From Torymus aiolomorphi (Eukaryota > Arthropoda > Insecta > Hymenoptera > Torymidae): a stretch of DNA of 64,000 bases. The stretch covers positions 23,734,209 through 23,798,208 of the forward strand of contig CM070874.1 in assembly GCA_036365515.1 (NCBI GenBank), given 5' to 3'. The translations under genes were made by a program, and so were the position numbers. Positions 55,129 through 64,000 of the stretch are shown here, piece by piece (within the stretch, counting starts at the first letter, position 1; each line of letters starts with the position of its first letter). A model generated the notes under the pieces. The model did not search any database, had not been told where the DNA came from, and worked only from the letters and a program-made list of their open reading frames with translations.

Positions 55129-56738
55129 AAACTCGATATTATGAAAAAATTAAAAAGAATCCGTTGCCTAGTCTTGAAAGAAAAACTAATGAGTTAATTA
55201 AATGGCTCAATAAAATAGATTTTATGGGTAATGAAAAAAAGTTTCTTCCAATTTTACAAAAATTTAACATATCAAAAGCATACGGATTAATCAAAATACA
55301 TAAAACTGGTTTTCCAGTAAGACCTATAATTTCGACTGTAAATTCACCAACGTATTTTGTTTCAAAGTTTTTTGCAAAATTCTTACAGAATAATCTTAAA
55401 ACTCCTAAATCTCACATAGATAATAGTTTAAAATTAAAAGAAAAAATCGATAACTTGTATATTCCATTAGATCATGAGATCATAAGTTTCGATGTAATCA
55501 GTTTGTTTACGAATGTCCCAGAATATTTAGTTTGTAATGCTATAGAAAAAAGGTGGCATCAATTGTATAATATAATTAACATTAATTGTTCTGAATTCCT
55601 CCATGTTATTAAGTTTATCTTAAATAATAATTTCTTTCAATTTAACGAAAAATTTTATAGACAGACTTTTGGATCAGCCATGGGTAATCCAATAAGTCCA
55701 ATACTGTCAGACATAGTCATGGATGATTTAGAATCTTACTGTATTAATAAATTACAATTTAAACCGCTATTTTATTATCGTTATGTGGATGATATTGTAC
55801 TGTGTATACACAAGAATGACATTGATAATACGTTAAAGATATTTAATGCGTACGATTTGAATTTACAATTTACGGTTGAAAAACCCAAGAACAATAGTAT
55901 AAGTTTTTTAGACATTGAAATTATTATAAATGATCATAGAAATATTATTACAAATTGGTATAAAAAACCAACTTTTTCAGGCCGGTATCTAAATTACAAT
56001 TCTCACCATACCCAAAGTAATAAAATTGCTATTATTTATTGTTTAATTGATCGAGCAATAAAATTATCACATAGTAGTTTTCAGGAAAAAAATATTTCGT
56101 TCATAAAATTATTATTAAAAAACAATGATTATCCACAAGACATAATAGATTATCATATTAAAAAAAGGTTAAAAAAGATAAAATTTAATAATAACACTTC
56201 ACAGAATACCACACTAATTTTCAATAATGTAAATAAGAAAAAATTTATTGTTCTACCATTTGTCAAAGAAATGGAATGTTCGATAAAAAACTTTTTTAAT
56301 AAATGTAACACTAATGTAATTTTTAGTACGATTAATAAACTAAATAATATTATAAAATTAGGTAAGGACAAAAATGTAAAATATAATAATGCAAACGTAG
56401 TTTATAAGATAAATTGTAACAATTGTAACGTGTCATACGTAGGGCAGACTAGTAGGCGTCTGAATGTTAGAATAAAAGAACATCAAAAAAAGTACTGTGA
56501 TAGAGATCAAAATTCATCATTATTTATTCACACACAAGATAATAGTCACACAATTAATTTTCAAAACGTAAAGATACTAGATATCGAAAACAATAAAGAA
56601 AAAAGATTATTCTCCGAAGCTCTATTTATTCATACACAAAATAACTTTATTAATAAACAATTTGAAATTAGTAGACTACCGTATGTATATAATACTCTGA
56701 TAAATAATTGTGAATTTTTGGTCTCTAAAGAAATATAA
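55129..56738 (+). pseudogene. PLE protein, RT and GIY-YIG endonuclease
   Basis: The frame is open from inside the LINE, but PLE sequence starts at about 55130 (RYYEKIKKNPLPSLERKTNE). RT motifs: GLIKIHKTGFPVRPIIST, SFDVISLFTNVPEYL, GSAMGNPISPILSDIVMDDL, YRYVDDIVLCI with both catalytic Asp, and NWYKKPTFSGRYLNYNSHH. The end is a GIY-YIG domain (VYKINCNNCNVSYVGQTSRR). About 535 residues are intact. The gene is split by the LINE from its N-terminal part at 49315-49636, so the locus is now inactive, but the C-terminal part shows that it decayed little before or since. Confidence 0.9.
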
Positions 56739-57144
56739 CATCCATGTACGTTAGCTAAAAGGTTACTAGGAACGCATGTATAATGGAAGTAACCATAGTC
56801 TTGTATTATAGAGACTAAGGTTATTAGGGTTACTTTCGCCAATACGTGTCACCCTGGTACCTCTCTTCGCTCTCTTCGACTCTTACGGTTTGCCTTTCTC
56901 CCACTCTTTCATTGTTTATGTTGTAGTGGTGAATTAGATACGCACTTACACATTTAAATGTTACTTGAATATATAAAGCGAGAAAAGTGTTTTCTAAAAT
57001 CACTGACGAGCGGATTGTTGCCCGCATAAACTACTTGACATTACGATATGTAATTAAGGATTGTAAGTCGTCGTATATTTGTGTTATTTTTTTTTTTTTT
57101 TTTTTTAAAAAAACTGTGTTAAATTTCTTAAATTATTAATTATA

Positions 57145-57192
57145 GATTCCTGAAGAGGGAGATATGAATAAAGTCTCCGAAACGTCGAAGAT
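57145..57192 (+). ncRNA. PLE hammerhead-like motif, plus strand
   Basis: CTGAAGA at 57150-57156, stem II GGAGA/TCTCC, GAAAC at 57179-57183, GUC triplet at 57184-57186. Identical in form to the one in the inverted arm at 48435. An extra G lies between core and best-paired stem II. Confidence 0.65.
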
Positions 57193-57325
57193 TATGGTGT
57201 TTTTTATTTTTTAATTTTGTAAAAAAATCACCTTTCACTGGTAGATATGGCCATTAGCTTCATAAAATAATTATCTACAATACTCTACCATTAGCTGAGA
57301 TCAACAACTTAAGATTCTGAAACTT

Positions 57326-57855
57326 CCACAACTAAACTTTTATTTTACATAGTTTACAACCATAGTATGTATTTCGATATTAATGTGAAAAAGCGATTTT
57401 ATCCTTGTGTGGACGTTTACGCCCGAGCGAAGAAAGAAAGATACACGCGGACAAAAACATTTTCTTGCTCATGTATCGAATAGTATTTTTTAAGACATGC
57501 GAAAGCTTGATTCAGCGTATGCGTTTTTATTCAAGAATGTGAGTAATCGAGCCTTGAGCATGGAGTGGAAGAAAAAGTTGATATAATAAGTATACTAATG
57601 TTTTCCCACTGCTTTTAAAGCTTTTTTTCCACAATTTGCAATGATAAATTTTTCACCTTTATTATGTCAGGAATTGTCACCATACTCTTAATTTATATAA
57701 TAATAACTTGCCCTTGATCCGTAATCACTCACAAAATCCAAAAAGTAATATGAATAATATCAGCATAGATAGTTTCAATCCAACACTTGTGTAGATGCCA
57801 ACCTTCTTTCACATTTAAGCTATTTTTATAAATAGATGTTAAATTGCAATATTTA
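57326..57855. other. AT-rich sequence, nothing assigned
   Basis: No ORF, repeat pair or RNA gene is visible. Confidence 0.5.
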
Positions 57856-58440
57856 TACACGGTGTCTCATTTTAATCTATGCAGCCAAATATCTCCGAAT
57901 GCAGGCCAGATACAGAAAAATGATTCAGATGAAAATTGTTCGTGACGATGGGGGTCAACTTTTGGTCACCTTCAATTTGACCTTGAGATTATTTTTCAAG
58001 ATCATTTCAAGGTTAAGATCATTTTTTCAAATTAGAACCCCTATTTCTGACGTCGGAATCAGATAGAGCGGGAAATTTTACGATCAAAACCGTTCTTTAA
58101 ACATTTTTTTGTGACCTCCACAAAGTTATATCAAGGTCAAATGCTTAAAAATTCGTCAGAACGCGAAATTTCATAGTTGTCTCAAGCAGAACAAGCCTTG
58201 ATAAACCAAGCCAATCAAAGGATGTCTTCTTTGTAGATACAGCTCAGCATGCCGCCTAGCTGCTGCACGATAATTGCCATTACATTCCTCTAAAACCATT
58301 ATCATGTCAACTATTTGATCAGCTGGATAATTCACAGATACAATAAAAAAGGGATCTGTACCCAACACCAGACCCATCAACTCTTATGAATTTTGATGTG
58401 CTAAAACCGAATCTGGGGCCAGAATTATGCCATCACCTTC
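57856..58440 (-). pseudogene. Transposon remnant with DUF4817-like helix-turn-helix N-terminus
   Basis: On the minus strand 58380-58171 encodes VNYPADQIVDMIMVLEECNG and NYRAAARRHAELYLQRRHP. These resemble the DUF4817-type N-terminal domain of insect transposon proteins. The frame stops after QGLFCLRQL. Further left, CACGGTGTCTCATTTTAA at about 57858 looks like a terminal repeat of such an element. The catalytic domain is absent, so this is an internally deleted copy. Family assignment is from memory. Confidence 0.5.
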
Positions 58441-58677
58441 CATTTTTTATTAAAACTCAAGAAATCACTCCCACTTACGAAAATTCATGATTTTATGGGA
58501 ATAAGCGTTACGTAAAAAAATATAAAGTAAAAGAAATTTTTATCTTTATCACAGGAATAGCGATGTCAAAAGTTTAAAATCTAATAATTGATAACAAGAT
58601 TAACTAATTGTAAGTAAGAGGTTAAAATACAAGTGTTAACTATTACATTGTTGAAAATAAGCAAGAATTGAATTTTC

Positions 58678-58680
<3 letters not shown>

Positions 58681-58756
<76 letters not shown>
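58681..58756. repeat. (TA)n microsatellite
   Basis: Nearly pure TA repeat with TACATA interruptions at both ends. Confidence 0.95.
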
Positions 58757-58763
<7 letters not shown>

Positions 58764-58800
58764 TTATCTATATATATATAATTATCTATATATGTGTTTT

Positions 58801-59360
58801 GAACACATATATAGAAAAAAAAAGTGATTGATAAGTTAGTTACTTTCCTTATCTATTATCTTACGCCCTGAACAGCCATTAGATTCACTTATTAAATTAA
58901 CATAAATCGTCGGGCGTTTCCTTCAATTGATAAAATAATATTGTCTGCTTCGGCTGAAAATAATGCGGGGATTTGGGTAATAAAAATTGAGAACGATTAA
59001 GTAGCGGTTAGGGTCTGGAAAGGATTGTCAGCCCAGTGGCGCAAATGGTAGCATAGCTGCCCGGTAAGCAGAAGGTTGTCGGTACGACCCCGGCCTGTGC
59101 CGTTATTTTGTCGTTCTCATTTTTTATCTTATACGTTTACCTTCCCTTTCCATATCCTTTAAAAATTCTTGACTGCACTTTAATTATTATAATACTGTGC
59201 ATAATTCTTTGACTGCTATTTATTGTGTCAAATAGCTTCTAAAAATTTTAATATGTATTTAAACACATACATAGAAAAAAAAGTGATTGACAAGTTAGTT
59301 ACCTTCCTTATCTATTATCTTTCGCCCTGAATAGCCGTTAGATTTACTTATTAAATTAAT
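58801..59360. repeat. 100-bp direct repeats flanking a tRNA-like sequence
   Basis: 58801-58900 and 59261-59360 share GTGATTGA-AAGTTAGTTAC, CCTTATCTATTATCTT and CGCCCTGAA-AGCC with about 10 percent difference. A tRNA-like sequence sits between them at 59030-59101. Confidence 0.75.
59030..59101 (+). ncRNA. tRNA-like sequence (Thr-like anticodon), probably a SINE head or pseudogene
   Basis: The 72-nt layout fits a tRNA: acceptor AGCCCAG/CTGTGCC (two mismatches), box A TGGCGCAAATGG, anticodon loop CCGGTAA (GGT), variable loop AGGTT, T-stem GTCGG/CCGGC with loop TACGACC. Position 33 is C instead of U and the T-loop lacks the usual TTC. Not convincing as a functional tRNA. Confidence 0.5.
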
Positions 59361-59379
59361 TGAATATACTTTTTTTCTA

Positions 59380-59879
59380 TACGTATAAAATTTAAATTAA
59401 GTTTAAGTACAACTTTAAGAATGATATTTTTACTATTTCACATTGGAAATATTATTTTTATGAAATATCAGAGGCGCAGAAACAAGTTAAAGAAACAAAT
59501 TTATAAGTGTACCACTGAATGTGTTAATAAAGCGAAGCATGAAAATAGATGGGCAAAAATAGTGGAAATTAATTGCTTCCTGTAGGCACGTGAATGTGTT
59601 ATTCTGCTAAACTATTAAAATTTTAAAAATTATTTGAAATTAAAAAATTAAATTAATAGTTTATTAAAAAATTAAACTATTAATAGACATACGAAAACAC
59701 TCATGGTCTCTGATGAAAAATGTTTTAACAATGAAGCTCCAAAAGAAAGTGCAGTTACACCATCGGCAAATATTCAACGGAAAAGCTGTAGATTATCATG
59801 CAGATCTGATGCACCATGCCATCTCCAATGACCACACTCTTGATCGGTTTACTAGAGTTAATGTTGCTGCTGATGAGTA
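59380..59879. other. AT-rich sequence, nothing assigned
   Basis: A 60-codon frame from 59713 has no recognisable domain. TCAGAGGCG occurs at 59469, the same nine bases found at the array/PLE junction at 63330. Confidence 0.4.
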
Positions 59880-62800
59880 TAAGAGTAATGATTAATTTGA
59901 ATCTTTCTGAAATTATTTCTGAATTATTTAATGATATAATTCTTGAAATGATTTCTGAATTGTTTTATGTTTTCTTTCAAAAAATCTGTTCAAGGTTCCT
60001 TCAGAAAGAAATCGTATAGATATTTTTTTCGCTATTTTATTAAAAACAATTTTATTCCAAAAATCGTTTTCAAAAGAATCCTAAATTATTCCTTGTATTA
60101 ACGCACATGAGTTTCCTGGAAGATTTCATCTAATAATTCATGAAAGGTTTTTGAATAGATATTAAATTATATTTGTGAACGATTAATTTGTATCTTTCTG
60201 AAATTATTTCTGAATTATTTCATGAAACAATATTTGCAATAATTTCTGAACTATTTTATGTTTTCTTTCAAAAAATCTATTCAAGGTTCTCTCAGAAAAA
60301 ATCGTATAGATATTTTTTTCGCTATTTTATTTAAAAAATTTTGTTCTAAAAACATTTTTCAAACGAATTCTAAATTATTTCTTTTCTTAATTCACACGAG
60401 TTTCCCGGAAGATTTCATGTAATAATTCATAAAGGTTTCTGAATAGATATTAAATTATTTTTGTGAACGATTAATCTGTATCTTTCTGAAATTATTTCTG
60501 AACTATTTCATGATATAATTCTTGAAAAGATTTCTCAATTGTTTTATGTTTTCTTTCGAAAAATCTTTTCAAGTTTCTTTCAGGAAGAATTCACGTAATT
60601 ATTTTTTCCCTTATTTTGATTAAAAAATTTTATTCTAAAAATCTTTTTCAACCGAATTCTAAATTATTTCTTTTATTAATTCACACGAGTTTCCCGGGCG
60701 ATTTCATGAAATAATTCATGAAAGGTTTTTCAATAGATATTGAATTATTTTTGTGAACGATTAATTAGTATCTTTCTGAAGTTATTTCTGAATTATTTGA
60801 TGAAAGAATACTTGCAATCATTTCTGAACTATTTTATGTTTTCTTTCAAGAAATCATTTCAAGGTTCTTTCAGGATGAAATCGTGTAATTATTTTTTTCG
60901 CTATTGTATTTAAAAAATTTTATTCTAAAAATATTTTTCAAACGAATTCTAATTAATTTCTTGTATTAATTCACACGAGTTTCCCGGAAGATTTCATAAA
61001 ACAATTCATGAAAGGTTTTTGAATAGATATTGAATTATTTTTAGAACGATTAATTTGTATCTTTATGAAATTATTTCTGATTTATTTCATGATATAATTC
61101 TTGTAATGATTTCTGAATTGTTTTAGGTTTTCTTTCAAAAAATCTTTTCAAGGTTCTTTCAGAAAGAATTCGTGTAGATATTTTTTTCGCTATTTTATTA
61201 AAACAAAATTTATTCGAAAAATATTTTTCAAAAGAATCCTAAATTATTCCTTGTATTAACTCACATGAGTTTCCTGAAAGATTTCATGTAATAATTCATG
61301 AAAGGTTTTTGAATAGATATTAAATTATTTTTGTGAACGATTAATTTGTATCTTTCTGAAATTATTTCTGAATTATTTCATGAAACAATATTTGCAATAA
61401 TTTCTGAACTATTTTATGTTTTCTTTCAAAAAATCTGTTCAAGGTTCTCTCAGAAAAAATCGTATAGATATTTTTTTCGCTATTTTATTTAAAAAAATTT
61501 ATTCTAAAACCTTTTTCAAACGAATTCTAAATTATTTCTTTTCTTAATTCACACGAGTTTCCCGGAAGATTGCATAAAATAATTCATGAAAGGTTTTTGA
61601 ATAGATATTGAATTATTTTTGTGAAATTTTAAATTGTATCTTTTTGAAATTATTTCTGAATTATTTCATGAAACAATATTTGCAATAATTTCTGAACTAT
61701 TTTATGTTTTCTTTCAAAAAATCTGTTCATGGTTCCTTCAGAAAGAAATCGTATAGATATTTTTTTCGCTATTTTATTAAAAACAATTTTATTCCAAAAA
61801 TCTTTTTCAAAAGAATCCTAAATTATTCCTTGTATGAATTCACATGAGTTTCCTGTAAGATTTCATGTAATAATTCATAAAGGTTTCTGAATAGATATTA
61901 AATTATTTTTGTGAACGATTAATCTGTATCTTTCTGAAATTATTTCTGAACTATTTCATGATACAATTCTTGAAAAGATTTCTCAATTGTTTTATGTTTT
62001 CTTTCGATAAATCTTTTCAAGTTTCTTTCAGGAAGAATTCACGTAATTATTTTTTCCCTTATTTTGATTAAAAAATTTTATTCTAAAAATTTTTTTCAAA
62101 CGAATTCTAAATTATTTCTTTTATTAATTCACACGAGTTTCCCGGGAGATTTCATGAAATAATTCATGAAAGGTTTTTCAATAGATATTGAATTATTTTT
62201 GTGAACGATTAATTAGTATCTTTCTGAAGTTATTTCTGAATTATTTCATGAAAGAATACTTGCAATAATTTCTGAACTATTTTATGTTTTCTTTCAAGAA
62301 ATCTTTTCAAGGTGCTTTCAGGAAGAAATCGTGTAATTATTTTTTTCGCTATTGTATTTAAAAAATTTTATTCTAAAAATATTTTTCAAACGAATTCTAA
62401 TTCATTTCTTATATTAATTCACACGAGTTTCCCGGAAGATTTCATAAAACAATTCATGAAAGGTCTTTGAAAAGATATTGAATTATTTTTGTGAATGATT
62501 AATTTGTATCTTTCTGAAAATATTTCTGAATTATTTCATGATATAATTCTTGTAATGATTTATGAATTGTCTTAGGTTTTCTTTCAAAAAATCTTTTCAA
62601 GGTTCTTTCAGAAAGTATTCGTGTAGAAATTTTTTTCGCTATTTTATTAGAAACAATTTTATTTAAAAATCTTTTTCAAAAGATTCCTAAATTATGCTTT
62701 GTATAAATTCACATGAGTTTCCCGGAAGATTTCATGTAATTCAAAGGTTTTTGAATAGATATTGAATTATTTTTTGAAAGATTAATTTGTATCTTTCTGA

Positions 62801-63330
62801 AATTATTTCTTAATTATTTCATGATATCATTCTTCAAATGATTTCTGAATTGTTTTATGTTTACTTTCAAAAAATCTTCTGAAGGTTCTTTCAGGAAGGA
62901 TTCGTTTAATTATTTTTTTCGCTATTTTGTTTTAAAAAATTTTATTCTAACAATCTTTTTCAAACGAATTCTAAATTATTTATTGTAATAATTCACATGA
63001 GTTTCCCGGAAGATTTCATGAAATAATTCATGAAATGTTTTTGAATAGATATTGAATTATTTTTGTGAACGATTAATTTGTATCTTTCAGAAGTTATTTC
63101 TGAATTATTTCATGAAAGAATACTTGCAATAATTTCGGAACAATTTTATGTTTTCTTTCAAAAAATCTTTTCAAAGTTCTTCCAGGAAGAATTCGTGTCA
63201 TTATTTCTTTCCCGATTTTGATTAAAAAATTTTATTCTAAAAATCTTTTTCAAAAGAATTCTAAATTAATTCTTGTACTAATTCACACGAGTTTCTCGGA
63301 AGATTTCATGAAATAATTCATGAAAGGTTT
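59880..63330. repeat. Satellite of about 290 bp, about 12 units, with higher-order structure
   Basis: GAACGATTAAT (or variant) recurs near 60177, 60464, 60758, 61038, 61334, 61622, 61911, 62202, 62492, 62778 and 63067. Two unit types mostly alternate: one with ATAATTCTTGAAATGATTTC, one with AATACTTGCAATAATTTC. Units near 60464, 60758 and 61038 best match those near 61911, 62202 and 62492, an offset of about 1447 bases or five units. Confidence 0.9.
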
Positions 63331-64000
63331 TCAGAGGCGTTTTTTATACACACACAATCAAATTTTATGAATAAACAGTTCGAAATTACAAGGCAACCTA
63401 ACGAATATAATACGTTTATAAAAAATTTCGATTTCTCATCTCCGAAATAATGTACTTTCCGTTCTATGACTTTGTAAAGGTATCACGAACGCACACATGT
63501 AGGAGGTATGACTACACAGCGTGGAAGTAGGCTTAGTCCATTTACTAAAACATCGATAGCGCCACCTCCTCCTGTGTGTCGCCCTGTTACCTCTCTCCGT
63601 CTACGAGCTCTGTCAGCGACGCCTCTCCCACCATTTCTACTTCACGTCACCATTTATATGTATTAGTTATATCTGTGATAAAGTATATTTTCGAACACAC
63701 ACACATTTGGTTAGTATATAAGCGGGAATTTTGTAAAATCTAGTTATTGATGAGCGGATTTTTCACTGCGTAACTAGATTGACACTGTCTTATTGTAAGT
63801 TTTTGTTCATATATTTAATGTGATTTAGTTACTTACGTTTAACATACCTGTAATAATTTATGTAAAAACATTTTTTTGAATAGAATCCTGATGAGGGACA
63901 CAAATAAAAGTGTCCGAAACGTCGAAACACGACAAATGTTGTTTTTTATTTACAAAAACATTACCTGGTAGAGAGATAAGCCATTAGGATCACTATATAG
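63331..64000 (+). mobile_element. Truncated Penelope-like element 3' end
   Basis: The plus strand begins within the last PLE codons (FIHTQSNFMNKQFEITRQ, stop near 63450). A 3' untranslated region follows with CTCTCTCC-type text as in the PLE at 57 kb, a hammerhead-like motif at 63883 and GATAAGCCATTAGGATCAC near the window end. RT and most of the endonuclease are missing. The window ends before the right flank. Confidence 0.75.
63883..63930 (+). ncRNA. PLE hammerhead-like motif, plus strand
   Basis: CTGATGA at 63888-63894, stem II GGACAC/GTGTCC, GAAAC at 63916-63920, GUC at 63921-63923. The stem II sequence differs from the 57 kb copy while pairing is kept, which supports a structured RNA. 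Stem I is short. Confidence 0.65.

Larger units (their letters stand above)
48355..57312 (+). mobile_element. Penelope-like element with self-inverted 3' segment and nested LINE
   Basis: The sequence GATTCTGAAACTT lies directly outside both ends (48342-48354 and 57313-57325), a 13-bp target duplication. The left part (48355 to about 49290) is an inverted copy of the element's own 3' end (about 56335-57272). From about 49315 the element reads on the plus strand, is interrupted by a LINE at 49637-55127, and resumes to 57312. The right end extends 40 bases beyond the inverted repeat. Without the LINE it is about 3.5 kb. Hammerhead-like motifs sit in both inverted arms. Confidence 0.88.

Overview
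The window is 64 kb of repeat-dominated arthropod DNA, most likely insect. The evidence is eukaryotic: BEL/Pao and Ty3-type LTR elements, Penelope-like elements (PLEs), a CR1/Jockey-type LINE, TIR transposons, splice-site-like signals and satellite arrays. I find no convincing single-copy host gene. Nearly every coding stretch belongs to a mobile element and most are broken by stops or frameshifts.

Layout: 1-9698 is a nearly complete Ty3-like LTR retrotransposon (element A; 5' LTR cut by the window edge) with gag, a GGGAAAC slippery site, pol and an extra third ORF. 9735-11145 is an older repeat split by a TA-flanked MITE. 11253-17606 is a BEL/Pao element on the minus strand with 343-bp LTRs, CAGTT target duplication and a tRNA-Tyr primer site. 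17.7-18.7 kb is GA-rich. 18701-20237 is a TIR element carrying a decayed conserved ORF. 20.2-23.5 kb is AT-rich with a foldback and TA microsatellites. 23507-27704 is an inverted pair of Penelope-like elements. 27883-34175 is a decayed Ty3-like element (element C) whose RNase H region is interrupted by a hammerhead-bearing hairpin insert. 34241-37235 is a DNA transposon of an unassigned family. 37533-40284 is an array of 353-bp repeats, each encoding a hammerhead ribozyme. 40.3-43.0 kb holds tandem repeats with a nested TIR element. 43057-44150 is an LTR related to element A, followed by a primer site and a foldback with tRNA-like sequence in both arms. 45.9-47.4 kb is a 360-bp satellite. 48355-57312 is a PLE with a self-inverted 3' segment, a 13-bp target duplication and a nested three-ORF LINE. 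58.8-59.4 kb has a tRNA-like sequence between 100-bp direct repeats. 59.9-63.3 kb is a 290-bp satellite with higher-order structure, ending against a truncated PLE 3' end.

The most interesting theme is self-cleaving RNA. Eight 65-nt motifs in the 353-bp array fit a type III hammerhead (closed stems I and II, open stem III); seven have a full conserved core and one has lost G12. Their two loops share 10 nt of perfect complementarity. The whole array, including an internal inversion, sits between 14-bp direct repeats as if inserted as one unit. Five further hammerhead-like motifs, of the minimal kind reported in Penelope-like elements, lie at 31.5, 31.6, 48.4, 57.2 and 63.9 kb. Four loci (23.5, 31.4, 37.5 and 48.4 kb) share an inverted layout, and three of them have 11-14 bp flanking direct repeats. 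I infer, without proof, that the hammerhead array is a non-autonomous retroelement mobilised by PLE reverse transcriptase.

A second theme is RNA processing in the LTRs of element A and its relative at 43 kb: both carry an intron-like segment that spans the LTR poly(A) signal and a conserved 52-57 nt exon.
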